This document shows positions 51,804-61,700 of a stretch of 64,000 bases of DNA, one piece after another; within the stretch, counting starts at the first letter, position 1, and each line of letters opens with the position of its first letter. A program made the translations under genes and the position numbers. Below the pieces are notes generated by a model. The model was not told the DNA's origin, did no database searches, and worked only from the letters and a program-made list of their open reading frames with translations. Origin of the DNA: an uncultured Eubacteriales bacterium (lineage in GTDB: Bacteria > Bacillota > Clostridia > Peptostreptococcales > Anaerovoracaceae); assembly GCA_910583765.1 (NCBI GenBank), contig CAJTYS010000018.1, positions 10,816 to 74,815 on the forward strand, written 5' to 3'.

Positions 51804-52886
51804 ATGAAAAATATCATCGAGCAATTGGAGCGCTATATAGAAGAGGCTCTGGTTTTGTACGACCTGCCGGGGCTTGCGGTGTCAGTGAACGTAGGGGAGA
51901 AAGGCCCCGAAGCCCTTGCGGGGCTGAATCTGAAAAAAGCCCTGGGCGTAAAGGACGTGACCACCAAAGAACCGCTGGAAACGGATCACATTTTCCACAT
52001 GGCGTCCGTGTCAAAGCTGTTCACTTCTGCTGGGATTCTGCGGCTGTGCCAGGAGGGAAAGCTGAGTTTGGAAGACCGGCTGCAAGATGTCCTGCCTTTT
52101 GTGTCCATCGCTGATCAGCGATACGGCGAGATCCAGATTAAACACATGCTGACCCACACATCAGGAATGGCGGATGTGGAGGATTACCACTGGGATACGC
52201 CGAAGACAGATGAAAACACTTTGAAAGGCTATGCCCTCAGCGATGAAGTCAAGGATTCCCACATGCTGTGGTCGCCTGCGGAAAACAAATTTCGCTACAG
52301 TAACATGGCTTACGAGCTGTTGGGGCTGGTCATTGCCCAGCGTTCGGGCCAGACTTATGAAGATTATATGAAAACAACGATTTTGCGGCCCCTGGGAATG
52401 GAACGCTCCACCTTCCTGACATTCGAGAGAGCAGGAGGAAGCCTGAAGCTGGAAGACTTGAGCAAGGTCCACATGGCCATGCCCCACACAAAAGACAAAG
52501 AAAAACGTATCATGCTGGAACAGCACTACCCTTACAATCGGGAACATGGGCCGAGTTCCACTCTCACCAGCGATCTGGAGGATCTGGGAAAATGGGCCAG
52601 GGCACATCTGGAACAGCGATTCTTTTCTCCGGAAACTTACGAAACTATTTGGACCAGGTACGCCACAGTGCCCAACAATGGAGAAGGCATGGGGCTGGGC
52701 TGGTTCATGCGCCGCCAGGAAGACTACGATATTTATGGCCACGAAGGGACGGACATCGGGTTTCGGGCCAGCTTTTGGATCTGTCCAAAGCTAGACGCTT
52801 ATGTGACAGTGATTTCCAATATCAGCGGCGGCGCAGTGAAAAAGATCAACAAAAAATTGTTCCAAATGCTCATTCATTCCGTATGA
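51804..52886 (+). CDS. Serine hydrolase of the class C beta-lactamase / penicillin-binding fold
   Basis: 360 residues. The catalytic SxxK is in MASVSKLFTS (near 68), YSN is in FRYSNMAYELLG (near 166), and HEGTD near 312 takes the place of the KTG-type motif. No signal peptide is seen, so it is probably cytoplasmic, an esterase or peptidase rather than a resistance enzyme. TAGGAG lies upstream. The 3' end overlaps the converging gene by 17 bases. Confidence 0.88.
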   Translation: MKNIIEQLERYIEEALVLYDLPGLAVSVNVGEKGPEALAGLNLKKALGVKDVTTKEPLETDHIFHMASVSKLFTSAGILRLCQEGKLSLEDRLQDVLPFVSIADQRYGEIQIKHMLTHTSGMADVEDYHWDTPKTDENTLKGYALSDEVKDSHMLWSPAENKFRYSNMAYELLGLVIAQRSGQTYEDYMKTTILRPLGMERSTFLTFERAGGSLKLEDLSKVHMAMPHTKDKEKRIMLEQHYPYNREHGPSSTLTSDLEDLGKWARAHLEQRFFSPETYETIWTRYATVPNNGEGMGLGWFMRRQEDYDIYGHEGTDIGFRASFWICPKLDAYVTVISNISGGAVKKINKKLFQMLIHSV

Positions 52887-54051
52887 AATCGAGAAATTCG
52901 TTGAAATCCTCAAAATCGCTCTGGATAAATTCGTAGAGGACAGGCTCCTTGAACTCATACTTGGCCGTAGCCAAAAGGTATGGGGCCAGGACGCTTTTCC
53001 GCAGGTCTTTTTCCAGAGCGTGGATACCGGTCAGGCTAAAAGAGGACACAATCAGCTGGCCGAAATCCGTGATGTAATACAGGCCGAACACATCCTCGCT
53101 GAGACGGAAGACTTGTTTGTCCACATGGTTGTTATTGTTGTTGAAAGCCAAAAACAGCCTGCCGTTGTCATGAGAGGTCATCATGGCGCTGAGGGGCATC
53201 TGCTCCATAGTGTCATTGAATTCATCCGCAGACATGAGGATCTCGTAAACCGTAACGAATTCCGGCTTTGCCAGCATCATGGCAGCCTCGGCGGAGCTGA
53301 CGGAAAAACCAGAGCACTTTTCAAAAGACGTGATCCTATGCTTGGAAACGGTCAGCTGCGACACCAGCAGCACATAGCGGTCTTTGCGTTCGATCAGGGA
53401 TTCGCAGAGATACGTCCCAGGCTGGGATTCGTCTGGATCTATGGTGTTTTTACACAGGGTGGCAATGCCGTATTCCCGGTAAAGATCCAGATCAAAGTTT
53501 TCTGCGCACAGCCACTGGGCGGCTTCATAGTCTTGACCAAAACAGCGCATCAAAAAATAATTGATGGCCTGATAGTCCGTGACCACAGCGTCGCACTGCT
53601 TTTTCCGCAGGGAGTCTTGTTCGTCAGGTTCCAGAATGGTAGGCGTTTCTATGAGAAATTGATACTCCTGAAAGCCGTCAGGCAAGGGCAGCCCATGGCT
53701 CTTGTTGAACTGGGCGTACTGATAGATCAAGGCACGGGCTTCCCGCTCTGTGATCTCTTCTTTAGATCCTCCCAGGCCTCCAATCAGCGTCTGTTCAATG
53801 GAAGAAATCTCCTCCACGCTGTTTCCCAAGACGCTCCGGTAAGTTTCAAAGCCGTATTCCTCGGAATCAAGGTAAAAAAACTGGTGAAAATCAGGGGATG
53901 GATAGCGATCGTCCAATCTCCAGTGGATGTAAAGCCCGATCACGCCCATGAGCCGAGTGTTGGTCACATATGCGCCCATGAACTGTCTTGGGGTGGAGTT
54001 TTTTGGAGCGGAAAGCCCCCCTTCGATTACTGTAAAGCTTGGTTTAGTCAA
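52870..54051 (-). CDS. Protein of unknown function
   Basis: 393 residues, TTG start with an AGAGGTG site. I do not recognise a domain. It begins TKPSFTVIEGGLSAP, has no signal or membrane segment, and is of mixed alpha/beta character. A run of five asparagines (FNNNNNH) lies near 310. A 351-residue antisense frame covers almost the same bases but has no family features and is a shadow. The gene converges with the serine hydrolase and overlaps its end. Confidence 0.65.
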   Translation of the reverse strand: MTKPSFTVIEGGLSAPKNSTPRQFMGAYVTNTRLMGVIGLYIHWRLDDRYPSPDFHQFFYLDSEEYGFETYRSVLGNSVEEISSIEQTLIGGLGGSKEEITEREARALIYQYAQFNKSHGLPLPDGFQEYQFLIETPTILEPDEQDSLRKKQCDAVVTDYQAINYFLMRCFGQDYEAAQWLCAENFDLDLYREYGIATLCKNTIDPDESQPGTYLCESLIERKDRYVLLVSQLTVSKHRITSFEKCSGFSVSSAEAAMMLAKPEFVTVYEILMSADEFNDTMEQMPLSAMMTSHDNGRLFLAFNNNNNHVDKQVFRLSEDVFGLYYITDFGQLIVSSFSLTGIHALEKDLRKSVLAPYLLATAKYEFKEPVLYEFIQSDFEDFNEFLDFIRNE

Positions 54052-54122
54052 ATCGGCACCTCTTCAAAAATATAATACATAAAGTATAACCTATTTTATA
54101 AAAATTACAAGTAGGAACACCA

Positions 54123-54150
54123 TTGACAAGCGTCGTAAATTATATATAAT
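54123..54150 (+). promoter_or_regulatory. Sigma-A promoter of the metK leader
   Basis: TTGACA, 16 bases, TATAAT. Both boxes are perfect. Confidence 0.85.
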
Positions 54151-54175
54151 AGAACAGGTAGAGAATTTCATAAGC

Positions 54176-54300
54176 AGAGATCCTTATTGAGAGCGGCAGA
54201 GGGAATAGGCCCAGTGAAGCCCGGCAACCTAGATGCGTTTACTAGCAGAAAAGGTGCTAAATCCTACAGAATACTTTATTCTGAAAGATGAGGAAAGATG
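54176..54300 (+). promoter_or_regulatory. SAM-I (S-box) riboswitch
   Basis: The conserved core is present in order: CTTATTGAGAGCGGCAGAGG, then GGCCCAGTGAAGCCCGGCAACC, then AAGGTGCTAAATCCTACAGA, and the closing CTGAAAGATGAG. A terminator hairpin follows. SAM binding should stop transcription before metK. Confidence 0.96.
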
Positions 54301-54314
54301 ATAGAAAAAATCGG

Positions 54315-54339
54315 CCTCTTCTTTCTAAGAAGAGGTTTT
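54315..54339 (+). terminator. S-box expression-platform terminator
   Basis: CCTCTTCTT and AAGAAGAGG pair across a short loop, followed by TTTTCTC. Confidence 0.88.
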
Positions 54340-54381
54340 CTCATAAATAGAAAATAAGGATTTTAGAGGGAGGAAACAGAC

Positions 54382-55566
54382 ATGAAAAAACTTTTTACAT
54401 CAGAGTCCGTCACAGAAGGCCATCCTGATAAGGTTTGCGATCAGATCTCCGATGCCATCCTGGATGCGATCTTTGAACAGGATCCATACGGTCGAGTGGC
54501 TGCGGAAACCACAGTGAACACGGGATATGCCATGGTAATGGGGGAAATTACCACAAATTGTTACATTGACATCCAGAAAATCGCCAGAAACGTGATCTGC
54601 GACATCGGATACACCAAGAGCGATTATGGCTTTGATGGCAACACCTGCGCGGTCCTGACCGCCATCGATGAACAGTCTCCTGACATTGCTCTGGGCGTTG
54701 ACAAAGCTTTGGAATACAAAGAAGGGGACATGGAAGAAGAGCCGGAGGAAACAGGAGCCGGAGATCAGGGGATCATGTTTGGCTATGCCTGCAATGAAAC
54801 GCCGGAACTGATGCCAATGCCTATTTCCATGGCTCACAAGCTGGCCATGCGGCTGACGGAAGTGAGAAAACAGGGAATTCTGCCTTATTTGAGGCCAGAT
54901 GGAAAGACCCAGGTCACAGTGGAATATGAGGATGACAAAGTAAAGCGCATTGACACGGTGCTGGTGTCTTCTCAGCATGATCCGGACGTGACCCACGATC
55001 AGATCATGGCAGACATCATCGAGCATGTGGTCAAACCCATTGTGCCAGCAGAACTGCTGGATGATGACACCAAATATTTTGTCAACCCGACAGGAAAATT
55101 CGTCATCGGCGGACCTCACGGGGATTCCGGTCTTACAGGCAGGAAGATCATCGTGGATACATACGGCGGATACGCTCGTCACGGCGGCGGCGCGTTCAGC
55201 GGAAAAGACCCTACGAAAGTGGACCGTTCCGCGGCTTATGCGGCAAGGTACGCGGCAAAGAACTTGGTAGCGGCAGGGCTGGCGGACAAGTGCGAGATTC
55301 AGCTGGCTTATGCCATTGGCGTGGCAAAACCGGTTTCCATTTTAGTGGATTCTTTTGGCACGGGAAAAGTTTCAGATGAAAAACTGGCCCAGCTGGTGGA
55401 AGAACACTTTGATTTGAGACCAGCGGCCATTATTCGGGATCTGGATTTGAGAAAGCCGATCTACAGGCAGCTTGCTGCTTACGGACATTTTGGCAGAACG
55501 GATATCAACGTGCCTTGGGAAAAGACAGACAAGGCAGACGCGTTGAAACAGAGCGCGGGCATCTAA
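54382..55566 (+). CDS. metK: S-adenosylmethionine synthetase
   Basis: Makes SAM from methionine and ATP. The 394-residue protein has the start FTSESVTEGHPDKVCDQISD, GAGDQGIMFGYA and GGGAFSGKDPTKVDRSAAYA, all diagnostic. GGGAGG precedes the ATG. It is controlled by the S-box riboswitch just upstream. SAM is also a cofactor for the radical enzyme KamA encoded in this window. Confidence 0.97.
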   Translation: MKKLFTSESVTEGHPDKVCDQISDAILDAIFEQDPYGRVAAETTVNTGYAMVMGEITTNCYIDIQKIARNVICDIGYTKSDYGFDGNTCAVLTAIDEQSPDIALGVDKALEYKEGDMEEEPEETGAGDQGIMFGYACNETPELMPMPISMAHKLAMRLTEVRKQGILPYLRPDGKTQVTVEYEDDKVKRIDTVLVSSQHDPDVTHDQIMADIIEHVVKPIVPAELLDDDTKYFVNPTGKFVIGGPHGDSGLTGRKIIVDTYGGYARHGGGAFSGKDPTKVDRSAAYAARYAAKNLVAAGLADKCEIQLAYAIGVAKPVSILVDSFGTGKVSDEKLAQLVEEHFDLRPAAIIRDLDLRKPIYRQLAAYGHFGRTDINVPWEKTDKADALKQSAGI

Positions 55567-55663
55567 GTCAGACCGTCAGATTGACAATACTGGAGCGCCC
55601 CGCATAACAATAAATAGCAGGACATAAAACATGAAAAGCATATAAGACTGGGAGGATATATTA

Positions 55664-56980
55664 ATGGGAATAAAAGTAGCAAAGTTTGGGGGGTCTTCGG
55701 TAGCAGACGCGATTCAGATCGGCAAGACCAGGAATATCATTGAAGCGGATCCTGACCGAAGGTACATCGTGGTCTCCGCACCGGGAAAGCGGTTCGATGG
55801 AGACACGAAGGTGACGGATCTGCTGTATCTGTGCAAGACTCATATCGAACATCGCCTGCCTTACGAGCAGTTGTTTCAGGTGGTGTGCGACCGTTACAAG
55901 GTGACGGAAGTGAATCTGGGCGTGGAAGCGGATATCCAGAAGCATTTAGATGAAATCAGAGAAAATCTGGAACAAGGGACGACTGCTGACTATGTTGCCA
56001 GCAGGGGTGAGTACTTGAACGCCATTTTGATCGCGGCTTACCTGGGCTACGATTTTGTGGACGCTGCAGGGCTTGTTTGCTTTGACGCAAAAGGGCGGCT
56101 CATGCCAGAGGAAACCAACAAAGCTTTGAAGGAAGAATTGGCAAAACATGAGAGAGCCGTGCTCCCTGGTTTTTACGGTTCCACTCCAGATGGGAAGGTA
56201 AAGACCTTTAGCCGGGGCGGTTCGGATATCACAGGCGCTTTAGTGGCTCGGGCAGTGGAGGCCCAGGTCTATGAAAACTGGACGGATGTTTCCGGTTTCC
56301 TTATGGCCGACCCTCGGATTGTGGAAAACGCCAAGCCAATCAGCACCATTTCCTACATGGAGCTGCGAGAACTGTCCTACATGGGCGCTTCGGTACTTCA
56401 CGAGGACGCCATTTATCCAGCCAGGGTAGCGAACATCCCTATCAACATCCGCAACACCAATAGGCCCCAGGATGAGGGAACCATGATCACTGCAAAGGCC
56501 GGACCAGTGGAAGACGGACAGATCATCACTGGGATCGCTGGCAGCAAAGATTTCACAGTAGTGGCCATTTACAAAAACATGCTCAGCGATGAGCGGGGAT
56601 TCGTCCGCAGGCTGGCTGGAATCCTGGAAGACTACGACATCCCGCTGGAGCACCTGCCGACAGGGATCGACACGGTGTCCGTGGTCCTTTCCAATAAAAA
56701 GATCGATGGCAGGCTGGATGAGATCCTGGAAGAATTCAAACAGCAGCTAAAGCCGGACAGCATGGAAGTATTCGAGCATATCGCTTTGATCGCCACAGTG
56801 GGCTACGGCATGTCCGCCCGCCCAGGAGTGTCGGCGGCGCTGTTCACGGCTCTGGCTCAGGTGGGTGTGAATATCCGCATGATCGACCAAGGATCCAGTG
56901 AAATGAATATCATCGTTGGGGTGGAAAACAAGGATCTAGAGACTTCCATCAAAGCGATTTATGAGGCGTTTGTAAAATAA
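55664..56980 (+). CDS. Aspartate kinase
   Basis: First enzyme of the lysine, threonine and methionine pathway. The N-terminal KVAKFGGSSVADA and the SRGGSDITGALVARA segment are typical kinase motifs; two ACT-like units occupy the C-terminus (about 300-438). At 438 residues it is the monofunctional type found in Clostridia. GGGAGG lies before the ATG. It follows metK after 97 bases and may share its riboswitch-controlled transcript. A long hairpin terminator follows. Which end product inhibits it cannot be told. Confidence 0.94.
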   Translation: MGIKVAKFGGSSVADAIQIGKTRNIIEADPDRRYIVVSAPGKRFDGDTKVTDLLYLCKTHIEHRLPYEQLFQVVCDRYKVTEVNLGVEADIQKHLDEIRENLEQGTTADYVASRGEYLNAILIAAYLGYDFVDAAGLVCFDAKGRLMPEETNKALKEELAKHERAVLPGFYGSTPDGKVKTFSRGGSDITGALVARAVEAQVYENWTDVSGFLMADPRIVENAKPISTISYMELRELSYMGASVLHEDAIYPARVANIPINIRNTNRPQDEGTMITAKAGPVEDGQIITGIAGSKDFTVVAIYKNMLSDERGFVRRLAGILEDYDIPLEHLPTGIDTVSVVLSNKKIDGRLDEILEEFKQQLKPDSMEVFEHIALIATVGYGMSARPGVSAALFTALAQVGVNIRMIDQGSSEMNIIVGVENKDLETSIKAIYEAFVK

Positions 56981-56986
56981 ATGATA

Positions 56987-57065
56987 GGGGATCTTTGATT
57001 CCGGACACTAGTGCTCGCTGCGCTGCGGAGGTGTCCTACATCAAATATCCCCTGTTCGTTTTTTT
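56987..57065 (+). terminator. Long hairpin terminator after aspartate kinase
   Basis: GGGGAT, TTTGAT and GGACAC pair in order with GTGTCC, ATCAAA and ATCCCC across a loop containing GCTCGCTGCGCTGC. GTTTTTTTGG follows. Confidence 0.8.
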
Positions 57066-57068
57066 GGA

Positions 57069-57470
57069 TTAATAGTTCAGAAAGTCTGAAGGTGTCATAA
57101 TTGCTGGATTTTTCAAACCAGATTCTAAAAAGTCTTTATCGCCAGTAAGTAAGATATCAGCTTTTGCTTTAATGGCGGCCCGTAAAATCGGCCGGTCATT
57201 TACATCCCGGACTTGTGCTTCTAAAGGGATTTCATCTGTGGGGACAGGAATTAATTCCAATGTCAGCAACGCATTGGAAAGAAATTGATCTAGCGCAGCG
57301 AGCCGGTTAGGAAATTTTTTATTAAATATCCGCTTCATTTCATCTACATTCTGCTCACAAATCAAGCCATGATTAGGATAAGATGCTGCTTTTACATATG
57401 CCTGAAAAGGGATACCGTTTGCGCTTAACGCAGCAGATATGAGTACGTTTGTGTCAATCAAAACCCTCAC
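57069..57470 (-). CDS. PIN-domain toxin
   Basis: 133 residues of the PIN fold, a ribonuclease. Acidic residues typical of the active site appear in LIDTNVLISA (near 6), and in DRPILRAAIKAKADILLTGDKDFL (near 95-115). GTG start overlaps the antitoxin stop by four bases. It would be held inactive by the AbrB-type partner upstream. The subgroup looks like COG1569-type rather than classical VapC. Confidence 0.85.
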   Translation of the reverse strand: MRVLIDTNVLISAALSANGIPFQAYVKAASYPNHGLICEQNVDEMKRIFNKKFPNRLAALDQFLSNALLTLELIPVPTDEIPLEAQVRDVNDRPILRAAIKAKADILLTGDKDFLESGLKNPAIMTPSDFLNY

Positions 57471-57742
57471 GCTTTTTGCTCCTCGTTTCGCATTTCTTTC
57501 ACAAGTGCCATCACGTCATCATCGGACTGCAGGTCAGCGCGCTCTGCCTCTCCGGCCATTTGGCTTTGCAGTACCTGCATGGCGTAAACCGCGGAATTGA
57601 CAATATGGACGGAATTGTTCTCAACGATAAATGTAATGCGGTCACCACTTGCGACACCAAGAATTTTTCGAATATCTTTAGGGATCGTGATTTGTCCCTT
57701 TGCCATGACCTTAGCATTATCTACAAACGTATTTGTTAACAT
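57467..57742 (-). CDS. AbrB/MazE-type antitoxin
   Basis: 91 residues with a swapped-hairpin DNA-binding domain, MAKGQITIPKDIRKILGV and GDRITFIVENNSV. The acidic C-terminus would bind the PIN toxin. The gene order antitoxin-toxin with four-base overlap is standard, and autorepression of the pair is expected. Confidence 0.88.
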   Translation of the reverse strand: MLTNTFVDNAKVMAKGQITIPKDIRKILGVASGDRITFIVENNSVHIVNSAVYAMQVLQSQMAGEAERADLQSDDDVMALVKEMRNEEQKA

Positions 57743-57868
57743 GATAAAACACCTCTTTATGGAAATATGGAAAATAGGGAAATCCTTACTTAGTATTATA
57801 CGCAGAAATAAGAAAAAAGCAAATAGAAATAGTATAAAGAAAAAAATGGAATCAATTGAAAAAAATAG

Positions 57869-57897
57869 TTGACATATAGTAAGAAAAGCTGTAAAAT
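57869..57897 (+). promoter_or_regulatory. Sigma-A promoter of the AAA ATPase gene
   Basis: TTGACA, 17 bases, TAAAAT. Confidence 0.75.
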
Positions 57898-57930
57898 GTT
57901 TACAATCAGTCGCAAGAGGGGAAAATCGGT

Positions 57931-58650
57931 ATGAATGAGCAGTTTATTCGCAGTTTGTCCATTGATTGGGGCAGAGTGGGGCGAGACAGTTATTTGAGGG
58001 GCATTCCGGCCATTCGGGAGCTGGGCATGTTGGAATTCAGGAGACCGGTCACATTTTTCGTGGGGGAAAATGGCAGCGGGAAATCCACTATGTTAGAAGC
58101 CGTGGCCATCGCATCTGGGTTCAATCCCGAGGGCGGCACAAAGAATTACAGCTTTTCCACCTATGATTCCCATTCGGAATTGTGCGAAGCCATCAGGATG
58201 GTGAGAGGGAGCCGCAGGGAGAGCTGGGGGTATTTCCTGCGGGCGGAAAGTTTTTACAACGTGGCCACCAAGGAAGAGGAATACGCGGATGAGCTTCACC
58301 CTTCGGAAAAGCTCCATGAACGGTCCCATGGGGAAAGCTTTCTCCGTATTGCCCAGAAACAGCTGAAACCTTTTGGTTTATATCTTTTGGATGAACCGGA
58401 GGCCGCGTTGTCTCCGCAGAGGCAGCTGACATTGCTCATGGAAATCCACACCTGCGCTAGGCAGGCATCGCAGTTTATCATTGCCACCCATTCGCCGATC
58501 CTGCTGGGGCTTCCCGGCGCTCAGATCCTTACCTTTGATGGGGGAAAGATCCGGCCGTGTGAGTATGAAGATACAGACAGCTATCAGGTGACGGAAATGT
58601 TCATCAATCATAGGCAACAGTTGTTGTCAAAGCTTCTTGCCGAAGATTGA
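57931..58650 (+). CDS. AAA-family (ABC-like) ATPase
   Basis: 239 residues with Walker A VGENGSGKSTMLE (near 45), a signature-like HGESFL (near 130), Walker B LYLLDEPEAALSP (near 150) and a switch histidine in IATHSPILLG. It is a soluble SMC/ABC-like ATPase with a short coil-free middle, similar to those annotated as AAA_21 or OLD-like partners. No membrane or nuclease partner is beside it, so the role is unknown. AGAGGGG precedes the ATG. Confidence 0.88.
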   Translation: MNEQFIRSLSIDWGRVGRDSYLRGIPAIRELGMLEFRRPVTFFVGENGSGKSTMLEAVAIASGFNPEGGTKNYSFSTYDSHSELCEAIRMVRGSRRESWGYFLRAESFYNVATKEEEYADELHPSEKLHERSHGESFLRIAQKQLKPFGLYLLDEPEAALSPQRQLTLLMEIHTCARQASQFIIATHSPILLGLPGAQILTFDGGKIRPCEYEDTDSYQVTEMFINHRQQLLSKLLAED

Positions 58651-58769
58651 GCGGGGAGGCTAGAAATTTCACGTACGATCTGGAGCGTAAAATCGAAAGT
58701 TCGTATCGCCTTTTTTCTGTAAATGTGGTATCATCTTCTTAATTGATTTTATAGAGCAGGAGAGAAAAC

Positions 58770-61700
58770 ATGGGTATTTGGGATATTCTAGAGATCCAAG
58801 CAACGAAAGACAAAGAACAGATACAGGCAGCTTATCGAAAAAAACTGACTGTCACCAATCCTGAGGACAGCCCAGAGGCGTTCATGGCTTTGCGGCAGGC
58901 TTTTGAGGAAGCCCTGCGCGCAGCGGAAGAGCCGGATGAAGAACAAGATGAAAAGAAGGGGGATGATAGTCCCCTGGGCCGCTGGATGGAGCGGGTAGAT
59001 GATATATATTGTCATTTTTCAAAGAGGATCGATCCAAAGCAGTGGAAAGACTTGCTTCAGGAAGACGTGTGTCAGAACCTGGACATGCGCATAAAGGCCA
59101 GGGACGCGCTGCTGGCATATATGATGGAGCACTTTTTCCTGCCACAGTCCGTGATCCTGTTGCTGGACGAGCATTTCAGCCTGCGAGAAAACATCGAAGA
59201 ATTGAAAGAGTATTTTCCGCCGCAGTTTTTAGATGTGGTCATCATCCAGTCCGCGGAGCAGCAAGAATATCCGCCTTATGAATATCTGCGAGGCGATGAC
59301 AGTCTGGAATTCGACCGGTACTTGCTGTACGGTTCCAAGCTCAATGAATGCTTGGAAAAAGGCGATGCCAAAGCAGCGCTGGAAGTCGTCGCGCTCATGG
59401 AGGAGACAGGAATCCAAAGTCCGTTCCTTTTGATCGACAAGGCCAAAGCCTATTGCCAGGAAAAACGTTTTCAGGAAGCGGAAGACCTGATGCGGGAGCT
59501 AATCCCTCAATATGGGGAACTGCAGGATGTCAAACTGATGCAGGGCGATGTCTGTTTCTTTCTGGGAAAAGAGAAAGAGGCGAGGCAGGCATATGAGGCT
59601 GTTTTGGAGCAAACGCCTGATTCTTCCTGGGCCAAGTTCGGGATGGCAAAATGTCTGACAGAAGAGGGAAACTATAAAGAAGCCAATGGAATTTTATGTG
59701 AGCTGTTAGACGAGGATCCTTATGACGCCAGTGCCCTGGAATGGCTGCGGGATTGCAACGAACGGCACAAGGAACAGCTGCAACAGGAGCTGGAACATAC
59801 GGATCCTGCGCAGAATCAGGAAGCTCTGTTTGAGCTGGCTTGGTGTTGTTTCCAAAACGAAGGATACCAAGAAGTGCTGGAACTGTTGTCAGACATCAGG
59901 CCGGAAGAAGGGCGGGAGATTGAATTCCACAGTCTGAAGGGCAGGTCCTATCTGTACGAAGATCAAGATGAAGCGGCTCTGGAACATCTGAAGATCTGGG
60001 AAGCGCTTTTGGAGGCGATTCCTGATGAAAGCGAAAAGAGCAAAAAGAAAAAGGAACAGCTTCCATTTGTCCTGCTCTTGGAAAGCAATATCTACAGCAG
60101 CAAAGGCGAGTATGATGAAGCATTGGAATTGTTGAACAGAGCTTTGAGAAAGGATCCAGCCTATGGCCTTGCTTTAGAGCAGAAAGGGCAGGTGCTGTAT
60201 GACAGCTGGAACTTGCTGGGAGCTGTGGAGACCTTGACTTATTCGGTTGTGATCAATCCTAAGTCACATCTTTCCTACTTACTGAGGGCAAAAGCTTTGT
60301 ACCTGATGGACGAGCATGGAAAAGCTTTCGATGATTGTGAGCAGGCATTGGCCATTTATCCATTTGAATTAACCGCTCATTTACAGGAAGTGCGGATCCT
60401 GACAGACGCAGGCGAGTTTGATCAAGCTGAGGAGATCCTGCGCTATTTGTGGCAGGAAGGATTGTCTGGAAGCGAGATTCGATTCATGGAAGGATATCTT
60501 CAAGAAGGCAGAGGAAACTTGGAAAACGCTGCGAAGATCTACAAAGAGATCACGCAGCCGAAAAAGAAGCAGGAAAAGCCGGATTCCTTTGAATTAGATG
60601 ATTTGGCAGAAGTCTATTATCGCCTTGCTTTGTTGGAATATGATGATGACATAGAGGATTTCAACCATGTGATCCGGCTGATCGATAAAGGCATCGCAGC
60701 AAATGAACGCTATGTGCCGCTGCTGGAAATGAAGGCCCATATCGCATGTCAGTGCGGGTTCTTTGATAAAGCGCTGATCCTCTATGAAGAGGTTTTAAGG
60801 GTCGCGCCTGGAAAGATCGGGACATATGGCCTGATCGACAATGTCTATCGGGAGCTGGAGCAGTGGGACAAGGCTCTGGAATATGCGGATCTCCAGGTGG
60901 AGCAGACCCCTACAGGGCACGCTTACATGAGGAGGGGCCAGCTTTTCACTTGTTTGGATCGGAGAAAAGAGGCCTGGGACGATTTTGTGACAGCAAGCCA
61001 GCTATCGCCGGAGCAGCCGTATATCTACAACTATATGGGTGTGATCCTGGAATTCGATAACAAGGAGGAAGAGGCCATCAATTATTATGAAAAGGCGATT
61101 TCCCTTGGTGAGGAGGAAGGTGAATTTTGCGATGAAGCCTACAGAAACGCTGCGAATCTCTATTGCCGGAAACAAGAATACAGAAGGGCGGGGAGGCTGC
61201 TGCGGGACGCTTATGAAGAAACAAGAGATTCCAGGTATCTCTGTGAGGAAATAGAAAATTGGAGGCTGGGCGGTTTGTTTGACCGAGCACAAGAGGCGCT
61301 TCGCTGTTATCAAAAGGCGGAAGAGCTGAAAGAAAGCTCCTTTGCCTTTGGGTGGGAACAGGCGCATATTTATCGAGACAGCGGCAGGCTGGATCTGGCG
61401 TTGGAATCCTATGACAGGCTAGGTGCTTTTGAGCCAGCGGCTTGCAGGGAGGCGGCAAAGATCCTTTATCACAACGGAGAGTGCGAGAAAGCGCTGCGAT
61501 ATTTGAAACAGGCTATTTCCATGCTGGGTGAACCCCATGAAATGGAAGAGGATGATTTCAGCCGAGCAGATTATTATTTGTGGGCAGCAAAGATCTGTCT
61601 GAGAATGGGAGACGAGCAGGAAGCGGCGCGCTTCGCTGAGCAAGGTTTGGGGCGGATCTCCGAAGAGGTGGTCAAAGCAAGGAGCTCCTGCCTGCCAATG

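Noticed and set aside
53020..54075. 351-residue plus-strand open frame opposite the unknown gene at 52870-54051
   Set aside because: Its protein is rich in His, Gln, Arg and Val in a pattern typical of antisense frames. The minus-strand frame has more ordinary composition and a plausible start. I remain less sure here than elsewhere.
56987..57052. Small RNA or riboswitch after aspartate kinase
   Set aside because: The long stem ends in a T-run directly after the gene and is better explained as a terminator.
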